Assembly (NCBI GenBank): GCA_010094025.1 | Contig: ML991806.1 | Coordinates: 124,001-188,000 of the forward strand | Direction of reading: 5' to 3' | DNA from: Viridothelium virens | Taxonomy: Eukaryota; Ascomycota; Dothideomycetes; Trypetheliales; Trypetheliaceae | DNA: 64,000 nt | Shown: piece after piece, positions 24,601 through 35,800 of the stretch | Position numbering within the stretch: the stretch's first letter is position 1 | Layout of the letters: each line of letters begins with the position of its first letter | Position numbers and translations under genes: made by a program | The notes under the pieces: model-generated | What the model saw: only the letters and a program-made list of their open reading frames with translations | What the model was told of the DNA's origin: nothing | The model's database searches: none

Positions 24601-25373
24601 ACTAAACCTAATCTTGCGTTCTGCCGTTATCTTCATGCGACCGGTATCCGACGCTGTGGAGCTTGCTCAAAATCCAGGCTTTGGCAGTCAGAAACTGAGT
24701 ATACCATGTATTCTCTCAAGCAAAGTTCGATCGCGGACGACCCGTGCTTTCGCCCAGTTCGGCCAAAGTGAATCACCCCCGCAAGCTAGACTTGCAATTG
24801 TCGGATCGAGAATCCAACTCACACCAGGTTTCTAAGCGTAGTATGCCTATCAAACCCTTACGAGAGGCTACACGCTTTGATTTTGAAAATTTAGGATTGT
24901 TTGTGTGCGAAACTATTGGTTCGTAGTGCTCTCCCTTATTTCTAACTCTCATCAACTGCTAGATTGTCCAAGTATCATCTACTAAGGTTCCATTTTTGTA
25001 ATTCGTTATGTACGTCCCCATTTCTCCATCAACTTTTGGCCAAGTTTCGCCTTGATTTGTGCCCCAACACCTACCTTAACTAGTCTCTCCCTTATAGCAG
25101 CCCTATCGGTATTTACAATCGTTACCTCGGACTGATTTGGGCAGTGAGTGCCGAAGTCCTACAAACTTTGCTACACAACCCTCAGATATAGCCGGCTGCG
25201 GCTATTTCATGAGCCGTGGAGTTCTTACAGGGAACACGATAGGGATCCCGACCACGAACGCATCAAGTAAAAGGGCATATTGTTGTGCTCTTCCAAATTC
25301 TCTTACTATTTCCAGTCGCTCAGCTAGCTTCATATTATCCTCCAATTTCTATACCGTTTCTGTCTAACTCACA
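21696..25373. other. 3.7 kb stretch without recognisable genes
   Basis: This is the longest gap in the window, between the divergent starts of the flavin monooxygenase (-) and the short-chain dehydrogenase (+). I find only short open stretches with no family resemblance, no terminal repeats and no tRNA. A near match to the recurrent 9-mer lies at about 22475 (TACTCCGTG). It may hold long promoters, an unseen non-coding RNA or the unrecognisable remains of older sequence. Confidence 0.4.
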
Positions 25374-26353
25374 ATGTCAAGAGAAAAATACAACCCTATC
25401 GATGACATTCCTGACCTATCTGGCAAAGTTATTCTCGTGACCGGAGGTAAACATGCGAATTACTGTCGGATCAAATCTACTAATCTTGCTCAGGAAATTC
25501 CGGTTTAGGCAAGGAAACAATTGTCGCTCTAGCCAAACATAAACCAAACAAGATCTACCTAGCTGCACGGAATGTCTCGAAAGCTCAGGCTGCCGTCAAG
25601 GATATCGAAAAGCGTATCCCAGGTGCTCCGATCAGCATTTTAGAGTTCGATTTGAGCTCGCTCCACTCCGTCATGGAGGCCGCCAGGCGAGTTATATCGG
25701 AATCTCAACGACTCGACATCCTTATGTGCAATGGCGGAATCGTAGCGCTCCCAATGGCCCAGAGCAAAGATGGCTATGAAATTCAGTTTGCCACCAATCA
25801 CCTTGGTCATGCCCTGCTGATCAAGCTCTTGCTACCACTTCTCTTGAAGACAGCACAGCAGTACTCCGACGCCAGGGTCATAATTCTAGCCTCGCCAGCC
25901 GCTGGGTTTGTACCAAAAGAGGGCATTCAATTCGACACGCTTCGCACAACCCAAGACCTTGGTTTCGGCGGTAAGCCTCAGCGCTACGGACAAAGCAAGT
26001 TAGCAAACATCCTCTATGCCGACGAGCTCTCGCGTCGATACCCGCAGCTTAGGTGTGCTTCTATTAATCCAGGAATAGCAAAGACCGAGCTCTATACAGA
26101 GCAGGGGTGGCTTATGAGGGTGTTTATTGTGGTGACAACATGGCTTCGAGGCAAGTGCATGGTTTCACCAGAGGAGGGGGCTTACAATCAACTATGGGCG
26201 GCTACAACACCAAAGAAGAATATACCTCTAAATGGTGCTCTCTACGACCCAGTGGGACAGCTAGCCAAACCGATCAAGAACACAGATAACGATGACTTAC
26301 GGGAGAGACTTTGGGCTTGGACAGAGAAGCAGCTCGACAGCTTTACATTGTAG
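25374..26353 (+). CDS. Short-chain dehydrogenase/reductase
   Basis: Two exons (25374-25446, 25494-26353) give 310 residues, the usual length for the family. The cofactor motif TGGNSGLG (23-30) is interrupted by the 47 bp intron. NGG (104-106) stands where most members have NAG. The catalytic serine is likely S158 in IILAS, with the YGQSK motif supplying Tyr189 and Lys193. ATNHLGHALL is the typical NHLGHF-like helix start. It should use NAD(P)H to reduce or oxidise a small substrate in the cytosol; the TGG..SGLG form resembles retinol dehydrogenase/WW-oxidoreductase-like SDRs. The substrate is not known. The start ATG has A at -3. Confidence 0.93.
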
Positions 26354-27709
26354 TGACGGGACAGTCGACTGTTTTATCCTCAGCAGAAATTATGAAGGGC
26401 CGGCACTCAACAAGGTTTACTAATTAGCACTCCGTATCGGATGGAATGTATGCTGAGGATAGGCGGGTAGTCAAGACCCGTACAGCTTTCCTTCAGCGGA
26501 CTGCGTTGAGCTTGCTCGCTACTACTCTAGCGGTTCTCTGTGACCGATGATACCTCCACGTCTAATGATTGCCACTAGCTATTATGAATCATCAGAAATC
26601 TCTCTTCCAAGCGTCATATCAATATCCTTCGCCATATGGACGATAACGTCAATCATCAGGCAGAAATCTCAAGAGCGAGTCCTGGAGGAGATATAAGTCC
26701 GTTCTTTGTATTTTCCCCACAGGCGCTGGGCGTGCAAAGCATGTATAAAACCTTCATGGACCGAATCCACGGCGGTGAATAGGAACGCTGCAACCTTCGA
26801 TTCTTGTACACTGGTTTTCGCCTTCAAGATGTATGGCAACTGGTTTCGCCTTGGAGATGTTTGGCCACTGGTTTCGCCCTAAATTTATTTTCTCAATGTT
26901 TTTTTCTTCTTTATTTTGTTGTTGTTTTACTTTTGCTTTTAGGCCGGCTTTCGGAGGGTTTGAGCGCGTGCTTAAGCGCACTGCTCCAGTGACTGACATT
27001 GCCACTTCTTCCGAAACATCCTACGCACAATGAATCGCACACCGAAGTTCCATTGTCTCCGTCGCAATGCTAACTGCCACTCCTTCCGCTCCTATGCAAT
27101 AAAGAAAAGCGCCTCTTCATCAAAAGCTGGGTCACAGTGCAGTCGTTCGGCTTCAGCAAAGGCCGATGTTCGCGAACCCAGAAACCTAAGGTCGCTGTCT
27201 CGGCATTTGACCGTGAATTCGTATCCCAGAATGTGACAACCCAGTGTAGGTCCTAGAAAACATGGTTCTAAAATTAAGTGCATCCGGTTGGGACTCTGTA
27301 GGAATCTTTCAGATTGCAGCTATAGCAAAGTAGTCGTTGGTTTCCAGGTGAAATCGTCGGCCGCCTGTCGAATTGGATCATTTGAGACCTTCACCTACCA
27401 AGCCACCGTGTAAGCGTTTCTTCTTAACCGTCGGAGGAAACGGGCACGATCTAGGAGAGTGGATAAGTCGGCGACGTTGGTTCCTTACCGCACTCATCAC
27501 CATACTGATTTGCAGATTATGACCAGCCAGTGCTCTGAAACGGCGTTGAAGTGGACGAAGGCCAGGGCTATTTCATGTCGATTCCATACGAGGACGGCGA
27601 ACAGATTCATCGATTCCTGGGCGAGCTCTTCCTATTCCACAATCCAGACAAAACCACTACTCTTTCACGTCCATCTCCAACTCTCCCTCATCATCCAAGC
27701 CGCGTAGAC
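26354..27709. other. Convergent intergenic region
   Basis: A 1.36 kb stretch between the short-chain dehydrogenase and the polymerase, which converge. It contains a small tandem repeat (listed separately), a T/G-rich tract at 26885-26940 and a near copy of the recurrent 9-mer at 26429. No gene is supported. Confidence 0.45.
26810..26880. repeat. Imperfect 28-29 bp tandem repeat
   Basis: Three successive units begin ACTGGTTTTCGCCTT (26810), ACTGGTTTCGCCTT (26839) and ACTGGTTTCGCC (26867). The first two continue with similar AGATGTNTGGC sequence; the third diverges after its first half. The units are probably a slippage product. Confidence 0.75.
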
Positions 27710-29944
27710 CTATCCAGTACATCTCTCCCATGGTTCCCGATAAACTAATCCTAGACCCTCAAAAACCTTCCTTTCCGCCTCTTCCATACTTTCTGCCACG
27801 CCATCTTTTCCCTCCAAATCGACCACACGCCCTGAGCGTCGATCTCTCACCCCACTACTATCAAATTTCCATCCCTTCACGTTCTTTGCATATCGTCTTA
27901 AATCACGCTGAAACGTCGTTCCCCCACTCCACCCCATCACCGCACACCCAACCGTCCGCCAGGGCGAGACAATGATATCCACACGCCGATGCAAATTGGG
28001 ATTCTTCGCCCTCGAATCCTTCGCCAGCTCCTCCGCCTTCCCAGGCCACTCCGGATCCTGCCACATCACGAGCGCCTTATCCAGGGAATCGAAGCCATGC
28101 CCACCACCCGCCGTCCGAAACGGCAGCGTACTCTGGCCGCGCTGCGAATTCGTCAGCCGAACCTGCAACGTATGCGTCACCCAGCCCTCCCCCTCCAAGC
28201 TCGCCACCACATCATGCGCCAGCCTCAGCGTCTGCCGCGGCTCCGGATGCGACAATATAACATCCACGTCGCCCGAACCCTCCTTGCCCCGCCGGTATCC
28301 CCCAACCACCAGGCTCTGGACGCGGTCGTCGCGCACACGGACGCCATGCGCATGGACCACAGACGCGATGGCAGCGACCTCGTCGCGCGGAATCGGCTGC
28401 AGCAGCTCCGCGTAGAACTTGACGCCGATCTGCTGCTCACGGTTGAGCATCTGCCAGCCGTATTCAACGACGTCGTCGAGATCGCGCCAGCCGCGGTCGT
28501 AGTGGAACTCGCGCGCGGTCGTGGCGCCGACGCCCCAGATGTCGTGGAAGAGGCGCAGCACGCGGAGCGTCGGGTCGTGCTCGGCGTCGGTGGCGGCGGA
28601 GAGGGCGCCCTGCTCGCTGTTGCGGTATTCGACCCAGAGATTCGCGATCTTCGTGTCGCAGCCCGGGAGCTGGAGGATCTCGCGTGGCGAGGTGAGGCGG
28701 TGGGGGTAGGCGGCGAGGGAGGCGATGCTCGTGCTGTAGGCGCGTACGCCGATTTCGTCGGCGGTGAGGAGGCGCGCGAGGCGGATCTTTTTCAGCTCCG
28801 CGATGAAGGCTTGGTTGGGGGGGTCGCTGGGTGTTGAACGTTCACACGCGTATTTGAGGTTCTGCTTGACCCAATCGGGCATCTCGGGTAGTTCGGACGA
28901 GTCGCCAGAGTCATGTTCGGAAGTTGTTTGGTGTAGTAGTTGAGTGGCCTGTGTTGCTAGTTGACCAGCTCGATGACGATCGGATTGGGTGGAAGATGAG
29001 AACGTCTTGTCTTGGAATTGCTGTTTCGGACCAAAACGTCCTCCATTTCGCTTTGCCAGTTTGGCTTCCATGTCAGCTTTCGCTCTCTCAAGAATCGCCT
29101 TGTTCGCTTCGGGAATGTCAGCTTCGTTCACCTGGACGGATGAGTGGGATCTCGCAGGCGGAAGCCTGATCACTGGCTTCGGTTGATCTTGTGGATATGG
29201 TGGAATGGCATTGGCCGGGCGTGCAATGGGTCTTCCTTCATAGATCATGTAGCTATCAAGGGGAAGAAAATGTTTCGATCTCAGCGAGTCGTCGAGCCAC
29301 TCCGTTTTGATGACTTTTACAGTATCCGAAAGATCCTCCACAGCAAGCCGTGGTGGAGATATCGCTTGGGCAGCTTTTGATGCTGGATTGGGCGTTGAAG
29401 ACCGTGCGTCTGAACTCCCTTTCATTGGCTCAGAAATCGGTTCTTCCCCCTGCTCACTTTCCGTGCTCGAATCATCAACAGCTGGGGAGGCTCGTAATAC
29501 TGGTTCCCTGGTGGTGGGCTCTTGTTGAGCTCTTACTTCGACCTCGATCTCACTTTCGGTACTGGAGTCTTCGATAACTATTGCAACGTCTGTGTCTCCT
29601 ATTTTGGACATTGAGTTCTCGGTTTTCCTCCTTTTTGGCGGCTGGTCCAGGACGTCCATACGACTATCGATGTCGAAAGCGTCCTTTTCGACTTCTTTAG
29701 TCCATAACTTTCTGCATCGTAGTTCATACTCTGCTCTTCGCTTTTTCGTAACGCGGCCGAGAATGAGCTTGGCTTCAGCTACATCATACGTATGAGGAGC
29801 TTGTAGCCTTTCCAATTTGTCAACGAGAGATTCAACGTCATTCTCATTCATATGAGTCGGCAGTACAAATATTGGAGGGAAATCTGCAAAGTCTAACGTG
29901 TTTTGATACCCCTGGCTTTCTGCCACGGATGACTCGTCTGTCAT
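27710..29944 (-). CDS. Family X DNA polymerase (Pol4 / Pol mu-like)
   Basis: Single exon of 744 residues. An N-terminal BRCT-like region is split: PPIFVLPTHM (23-32) and the closing VKVIKTEWLDDS (209-220) flank a long acidic, serine-rich insert with a possible nuclear signal PPKRRK (102-107). The helix-hairpin-helix GVGATTAREF (471-480) and catalytic motif GGYRRGKEGSGDVDVIL (548-564) follow, with Asp559 and Asp561; the third aspartate is Asp656 in RRVDIIVSP. GWSGGTTFQRDLRRYA (671-686) has the Gly-Trp pair of Pol mu and TdT rather than the Tyr-Phe of Pol beta and lambda. The protein should fill gaps during non-homologous end joining or base excision repair in the nucleus. The C-terminal half is GC-rich, which also creates a long antisense open frame that is not a gene. 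Confidence 0.94.
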   Translation of the reverse strand: MTDESSVAESQGYQNTLDFADFPPIFVLPTHMNENDVESLVDKLERLQAPHTYDVAEAKLILGRVTKKRRAEYELRCRKLWTKEVEKDAFDIDSRMDVLDQPPKRRKTENSMSKIGDTDVAIVIEDSSTESEIEVEVRAQQEPTTREPVLRASPAVDDSSTESEQGEEPISEPMKGSSDARSSTPNPASKAAQAISPPRLAVEDLSDTVKVIKTEWLDDSLRSKHFLPLDSYMIYEGRPIARPANAIPPYPQDQPKPVIRLPPARSHSSVQVNEADIPEANKAILERAKADMEAKLAKRNGGRFGPKQQFQDKTFSSSTQSDRHRAGQLATQATQLLHQTTSEHDSGDSSELPEMPDWVKQNLKYACERSTPSDPPNQAFIAELKKIRLARLLTADEIGVRAYSTSIASLAAYPHRLTSPREILQLPGCDTKIANLWVEYRNSEQGALSAATDAEHDPTLRVLRLFHDIWGVGATTAREFHYDRGWRDLDDVVEYGWQMLNREQQIGVKFYAELLQPIPRDEVAAIASVVHAHGVRVRDDRVQSLVVGGYRRGKEGSGDVDVILSHPEPRQTLRLAHDVVASLEGEGWVTHTLQVRLTNSQRGQSTLPFRTAGGGHGFDSLDKALVMWQDPEWPGKAEELAKDSRAKNPNLHRRVDIIVSPWRTVGCAVMGWSGGTTFQRDLRRYAKNVKGWKFDSSGVRDRRSGRVVDLEGKDGVAESMEEAERKVFEGLGLVYREPWERCTG

Positions 29945-30731
29945 GAAGTGCTATTATTAGAGTGAAGATTGGATAGATTGAAAAGCTCAGATCCTTAGCT
30001 ATTATTGTGAAATAGGATAGAAGAGGAAGGTGCTAAGTGATGTATGTAGGAAGCATATGGCGAAGAGATTCTGAACAATCCTGCCCGCAACATCGCATTG
30101 ATAGCAAATACAAAAGAAGACACACTCCATAATGACATCATGGGGACCTAAAATTTCACGGACACTCGAGTTGTAGCTTCTGGATGGGTGAATGGGCAGT
30201 GAAATGGGCAGCCCGAAGCCTCAATTCGAAGTGACGTCATGAGCTTTGGCGCTAGGTAGCTGACCAAATTTCTTTCGCACGGAGACACGCCACGACTCTC
30301 TTTTACACCAATGTGTTCACCTTTCTTTGACCTGCCTCTTTGTTCGGCAGTGGAAGCACTCCTGAATGCACAGCCTGTGGCCCTTGAAGTGAATCCGAAG
30401 GTCCCAAGCCGGCGGGTCCGAGGACCTGCCAGCCTGGAAAGGGAATCTTCGAATTTGGCCAATAGGATCATCCCGCTTCAGAATGGTACATGATGTGATG
30501 AAAGGGTCGGCAAGAAATGGAGGCATTGATAACTGAACTCACTGCTAAATGCGGTGCTGCTGGTGTCTGCATCCAAAACAAGCCAGCACTCAGAGACCAC
30601 TGCGCGATTTACCCAGGTGGAATAGTTTCACCATCAGTTATTCCGTATCCGAAGATGAAAGGTCAGTGGAATGTTACATAAAAATTGACAGACTTGAGTC
30701 TTAGAAACATTGGCCGTTATTCGTCGAGCCC
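29945..30731. other. Intergenic region upstream of the polymerase gene
   Basis: A 0.8 kb region with the promoter of the polymerase (-) and the 3' end of the next minus-strand gene. No gene, RNA or repeat recognised. Confidence 0.45.
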
Positions 30732-32286
30732 TTAATAGCTGCAGTGACCACAGTAGCCGCAATCTTCAGCCGAGCAAGCTGTATAATCCTTCTCCGACTC
30801 TTCGGATTGATACCAATCCTCGTCCGAGTCTATCATTACCCCTCCACCAGCTGCGTAGTCAAGATCATCTTCCTCAAGTCCGCGGCCTTTGTCTTCATCG
30901 AGTGGCGATTGCGGAGCAATGGATTCTCCCAGCCAGCGGGCTTCCAGTTTGGGAGGGAGAGCTAGAGGCGGCACCTCCTCAGCATACTCTCGCAATTCCA
31001 AGGTGTCAGATTCTGCGCGTCGAACTTCGATGACTTCGCCAGGCATGCTCCTCGCAACCTCGATGAGCTTTCTGAGGAGGACTGCAAACTGCTGCAAGGT
31101 GTCTTGATTTTCCCGTTCCCACTTAAGCACCTCTTCACGGACATTGGTGACTTGGATATCTTCAAAGACACCATAGTCATGATACGCGAGAATGAAGTTG
31201 GGAATCTGAGAGATCCAGAGACGTGGAAGTTCCTCTGCGAGAGTGTCTTCGCCTTTTCTGTAAGCGGCTCGGGTCTTGAGATCAAACAAGGCATCTTGTG
31301 GGATAATGCTCTCATTCCCGGAAATGATCTCAAGTGCGTCTTGCGAGTCCCGAAATCTCTGCTGCATAGCGGTCGTCTCTAGGAGACTCGATAGATTGTC
31401 TGGATCCGTCTCTTTCGAACCTTGCCCAAAAGATTTCGAACGGTCCAGATCGCTCGCCTTGCCAGGCAGTTTGGTAAGATTGCGAAGATATCCATCACTT
31501 TCGAAGCGTAAAAGCAGGTGAAGGTCCCCGAAGCGGTAGCTAATAACTCTCTGGTGAGATGTCGAGCCCTTAACATCACATTCCCACGTGGTATAGGCCT
31601 CCGGAAATGAGTGACCATAACCTCGAACGTTAGGAATGGTCTCCCTGGGCGACTTTTCCTTGCGAATGAAGAACACCGTGTCTCCTACCGCTTCAACAAC
31701 GAACCGAAACGTCTTCTCGGTCTTACGGACAAAGCGAAGGATGTTGCCAAGCGTACTTCCACAGGCAACGACATCAACATCCTTGCACAAGAATTCCGGC
31801 TGTTCTTTGAGCAGGGCTTGTGCAGCAGGTTCCATCGGAAATTTAGGATAATGAGCGGCATTCAAGTCGCGATAATAAGTACCAGAATCTTGGGAGAGTT
31901 TTACAGGCTTGGCCAGTGGTGTCCAGGTAGGAGGTCTTCCTTCAAGGAAATCAGTAAGGCTTCATCAATCAGACCATCTTCAACTAACCAGGAACCTTAA
32001 TCGTTGGCCCATCCTTATCCAGCCAGTTGTATGAGACTGCATAATTGAGGTCAGTAATCTTGCTTGAACCTACATCCTCGCTTGATGAATCTACGATGTC
32101 GCGTTGGCCTATCTTCAAGAGGATCGGGCCTGTGGGTGACGGTAGTGCATCAAGTTCTGGCTGTCGTGCAAATGCTCCAGAACGCTGTCCTGGGAAAGGT
32201 TTGCCTCCTCTAAATGTTCCTGACGTAGGACCACCGCGAGAGTGGCCCCCTCTCCAGGCCTGTGAAGATCGTCCACTAGAAGACAT
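30732..32286 (-). CDS. Conserved fungal protein often annotated as geranylgeranyl pyrophosphate synthetase
   Basis: Two exons on the minus strand (32286-31989, 31939-30732) joined across a 49 bp intron give 501 residues. The N-terminus is Gly/Arg/Ser-rich (RGGHSRGGPTSG). The conserved core includes VSYNWLDKDGPTIKVPG, DSGTYYRDLNAAHYPKFPME, DVVACGSTLGNILRF, VRGYGHSFPEAYTTWE and LLRFESDGYL, which I recognise from a widespread ascomycete family that databases frequently name geranylgeranyl pyrophosphate synthetase. No prenyltransferase aspartate-rich motif in the right context is present, so that name looks wrong. The C-terminus is acidic and ends in a cysteine cluster, CSAEDCGYCGHCSY. The RGG-like start suggests RNA contact, which is inference. 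It diverges from the NF-X1 helicase gene. Confidence 0.85.
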
Positions 32287-32817
32287 CGATGGCTCTTCGA
32301 AAAATAGCACAAGTTTTTGGTCAACAGCAGTTCAGTAAGGAGATCACTGAGATGATTTTAACTCTGAGGAGTACCCACCGGCATAATTCATAAGCCAGCA
32401 TGTACAGGCAAGGATCCTATAGCAAATCGCAGATCGCAGCAGCCTGATGAACGTCGTTCCCTCACCGACTAGCTTACATCACGTATCTGTCCATAGATAT
32501 TTGCTTGAGGGGGACCTAGAATGGAAGCTTGCAGAGTGGGGTATCTGTTGTGCAACATATGTCGATTCGTGCCATTTTCCTCGTTTCATCGCGACAACCT
32601 TTTCATCGTTGCGTCTCCTCTTTTCCGTTTGCTTTGGAGATGCGATCGCGGCACTGTGCAGCCGCATCAAGGACTCAACGCAAGTGGTGAGATTGACCTT
32701 CTGCCAATATCCAAGAATCACTCCAACCCTCAAATCGACCGTCTGTGCTTTTTGGGAGATTAATTATCCGACAGACACACTACAGCTATATCTAGCGCTG
32801 GCGTTGGGGTTCCAAAA
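32287..32817. promoter_or_regulatory. Divergent promoter region of the GGPP-like and NF-X1 helicase genes
   Basis: These 531 bases separate two start codons on opposite strands and must hold both promoters and leaders. No specific factor site is claimed. The helicase ATG (CCAAAAATG) has A at -3. Confidence 0.6.
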
Positions 32818-35800
32818 ATGTCTTCCATGGCAGATCCAGAAGCGGGAGCTGCTCGCTCCTCGCGATTGTCGAAGTATTTCCGTGCGGTCCTCCAAGAAAA
32901 ACGAACTGTGAAAAATGCATCTGATGCCAGATTATTTTTCGAGGCGATATGTGACCAGGAAGACCACGCAAGTTGCATCGAAAAGGTTGTTGCAAGCTCC
33001 TCGGCTATGGTGTCCCTTCGACTAGGCCTTAGATTCGACGTCTCCATAAGCTTTCTTAATGGTCTTGGCGGAGCATTTCTCAATTATTTATCAGATTCAG
33101 CGCTGAAGCAACTTTGCAACGGAATGCTCTTGAAGCAGATTCTACGTGTCATTGTCGACCCTCCGACTTTGTGGGACGCTCTGCTTCAGTTCGCCCTTGA
33201 CAAAGAGCTAAATGAGAATTCTCTTCGGGCTCTCGCATGGTTGCTCTTGGAGATACTATCATCTCCGACAACAGAATCCAACATCGATATCCAAAAGGCT
33301 GGGGAAACAGTGACAGCGAACCGGCTTCTTCTCAACTCGCCTAGTCATGAGATTCGCACCTTTGGTCACAAAATACAACATGTGCTCCTCCTCCGATCGT
33401 CTACAAACTTCAATCAGATTGAGAACTATCCTGGTGGTCGGCACGACAACGACTTTGCCGATTTCCGCAAGATTGCCATTTTGCCATCGGCTGATGAGTT
33501 CATGTCCAAGGAGAGACCTTTCTATCGTCGGGCGGATGAAGTTCTTGATATCGACCCAGATCAACGTCCTGCGGTTCATCTTGATAACCAGTTTCGCCTT
33601 CTACGGGAGGATCTACTCGGTGAACTTCGAAACGACCTTCAGGTTGCTACCGGTCAGAAGAAGGGAAGGCGTCCACTCGCCCCCCTTCATGGACTGTCTC
33701 TTGAGGGAATGGATTGCGGCACTGAAAAAAAGCGGAAACCCTGCAGCTTAGCCCTGCGGTGCTTATCTGCACATCATCAGCTACGCGGCCTAGATCTGGC
33801 TCAGCGCAAGGCTTACGTCGCTGAGAATAAGAATTTCATACGGCACCAAGCTTTCGGCTGTCTTTACGACGGAAAGGAAATTATCGCTTTTGCAAACATC
33901 GACCGAAACGAAGACCTTCTAGTCTTGAGTCCTTCCGTCATTCTACTGCATATCGCTGGAGGAGCGGCTTTTCAAAGGGCTCTTATTGCTTCCAGAGAAT
34001 CCAACAAGCTTCAGTTCTTACTAGTGGATACACCAGTATTCGCGTACGAACCGATACTGAAATGTCTTCAGGACAAGACCGAGCTCCCTTTAGCCGATCA
34101 GGTGTTGCAGCTGGATCCAAACAAGAATGCAAGCGCATCGCCAATTTGTCCAGACGGCGTTGTAGAAGAAATTGAGGATTCTGGTGGGCATCGCTTGGGT
34201 CATCTAATTGGAGCATCGCAGGAGATCAATTTAGACGCATCACAAACCAGTTCATTGCTTGCCGGGCTGAAACAGTCCTTGAGTCTCATTCAGGGTCCTC
34301 CCGGTACACTATCCATCTAGATCTGATGCTCTTTCCTCAAGCTCATACTGTAACAGGCACGGGCAAATCATTCGTCGGTGCGCTGATTGCGAAGCTCCTC
34401 TATGATCACACGAGCGAAAAGATATTAGTTATGGCGTTTACCAATCATGCGCTTGACCAATATTTGGAAGACCTTTTGGATATCGGAATCCCACCTGCTG
34501 CGATCGTCCGCCTGGGATTCAAATCCACGACGCGGACTGAGTCTCTGAATATCCAGAGACAAGAATCCAAATATAGACGAACATATGCATCCTATGCACT
34601 CATGGACCACTTCAACGAGGAAGCCAGGGAAATTGAGAAGAAGCTTAAAGCAGCCGTTGCCTCGTTCCGAGATTTCAAATATACCAATCACGAGTTACTC
34701 GAGCATCTGGAATTCGAAGATTCGGCATTCTATGATGCATTCGTTATACCGCATGAGGAAGATGGCATGACCAGGATTGGAAGCCGTGGAAGATCTGTGG
34801 ACCAACATTATCTACTCAATCAGTGGCTCAATGGTCGTAATCCTGGAGTCTACTCAAAAAATCTTGACCCTAAGCACGCCACGATTTGGGGAATGGATTT
34901 AGCTTCAAGGCAAGAGCGTATCAACACCTGGAAGCAAGCATTGGTTCAGGAAAGGATTGTGAAAATAATTAGTCTGGTCCAGCGTATGGACGACCGTCAA
35001 ACCCGTTTAAGTGAGATGTGGAACGAAAAGAGCGCTACCATTCTCAAGGAGAAACGTATCATTGGATGCACGACAACTGCAGCTGCCAAGTATACATGTG
35101 AACTGCAGAATGCTAATCCTGGAATTATTATTGTAGAAGAAGCGGGCGAAATCTTGGAAAGCCATATTTTGACTGCAATGACAGCGGAGACGAAGCAGCT
35201 TGTTCTTATCGGGGACCATCAGCAGCTTCGTCCCAAAGTCAACAACTACACTCTCACAGTTGAAAAGGACGAGGGGTACGATCTCAATCGTTCCATGTTC
35301 GAGCGTTTGGTTCGTGCCGATTATCCCCATACTATTCTGCAAAAGCAACATAGGATGTGCCCCGAGATCTCAAGTCTCGTCAAGAGGCTTACCTATCCAG
35401 ATCTCGAAGATGCTCCGAAAACCATGAATCGTCCCCGTGTTCGAGGACTCAGAGACCGGGTCATATTCTTCAACCACGAGCACATGGAATCCGAGCTTAG
35501 CGACGTCCCCGACCGGCGAGACCAAGGCTCAAAGTCTAGCAAACAAAATCTTTTCGAAGTTGACATGGTGGTGAAATGTGTCAAATATCTAGCGCAACAG
35601 GGCTATGGGACCGACAAGCAGGTAATCTTAACTCCATACCTTGCCCAACTGCATCTCCTACGAAATCGTTTGAGCGAAGAAAACGATCCAGTTCTAAACG
35701 ATATCGATTCTTTTGATCTGGTTCGGGCGGGTCTCATGACCCCTGCTAATGCTCAAGTCTCAAAGCGAAAGATCAGGATATCCACTATTGACAATTATCA

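Noticed and set aside
19619-26353. Secondary-metabolite gene cluster around the flavin monooxygenase and short-chain dehydrogenase
   Set aside because: No polyketide synthase, peptide synthetase, terpene synthase or prenyltransferase is present in the window, so two oxidoreductases are not enough.
27989-28837. Plus-strand open frame of 282 codons inside the polymerase gene
   Set aside because: It is antisense to the catalytic domain, which is clearly coding on the minus strand; the frame is open because of high GC at third positions.
34304-34356. Apparent break between two large helicase frames, suggesting two genes or a frameshift
   Set aside because: A GT-AG intron joins them exactly within the P-loop and restores GPPGTGKS.
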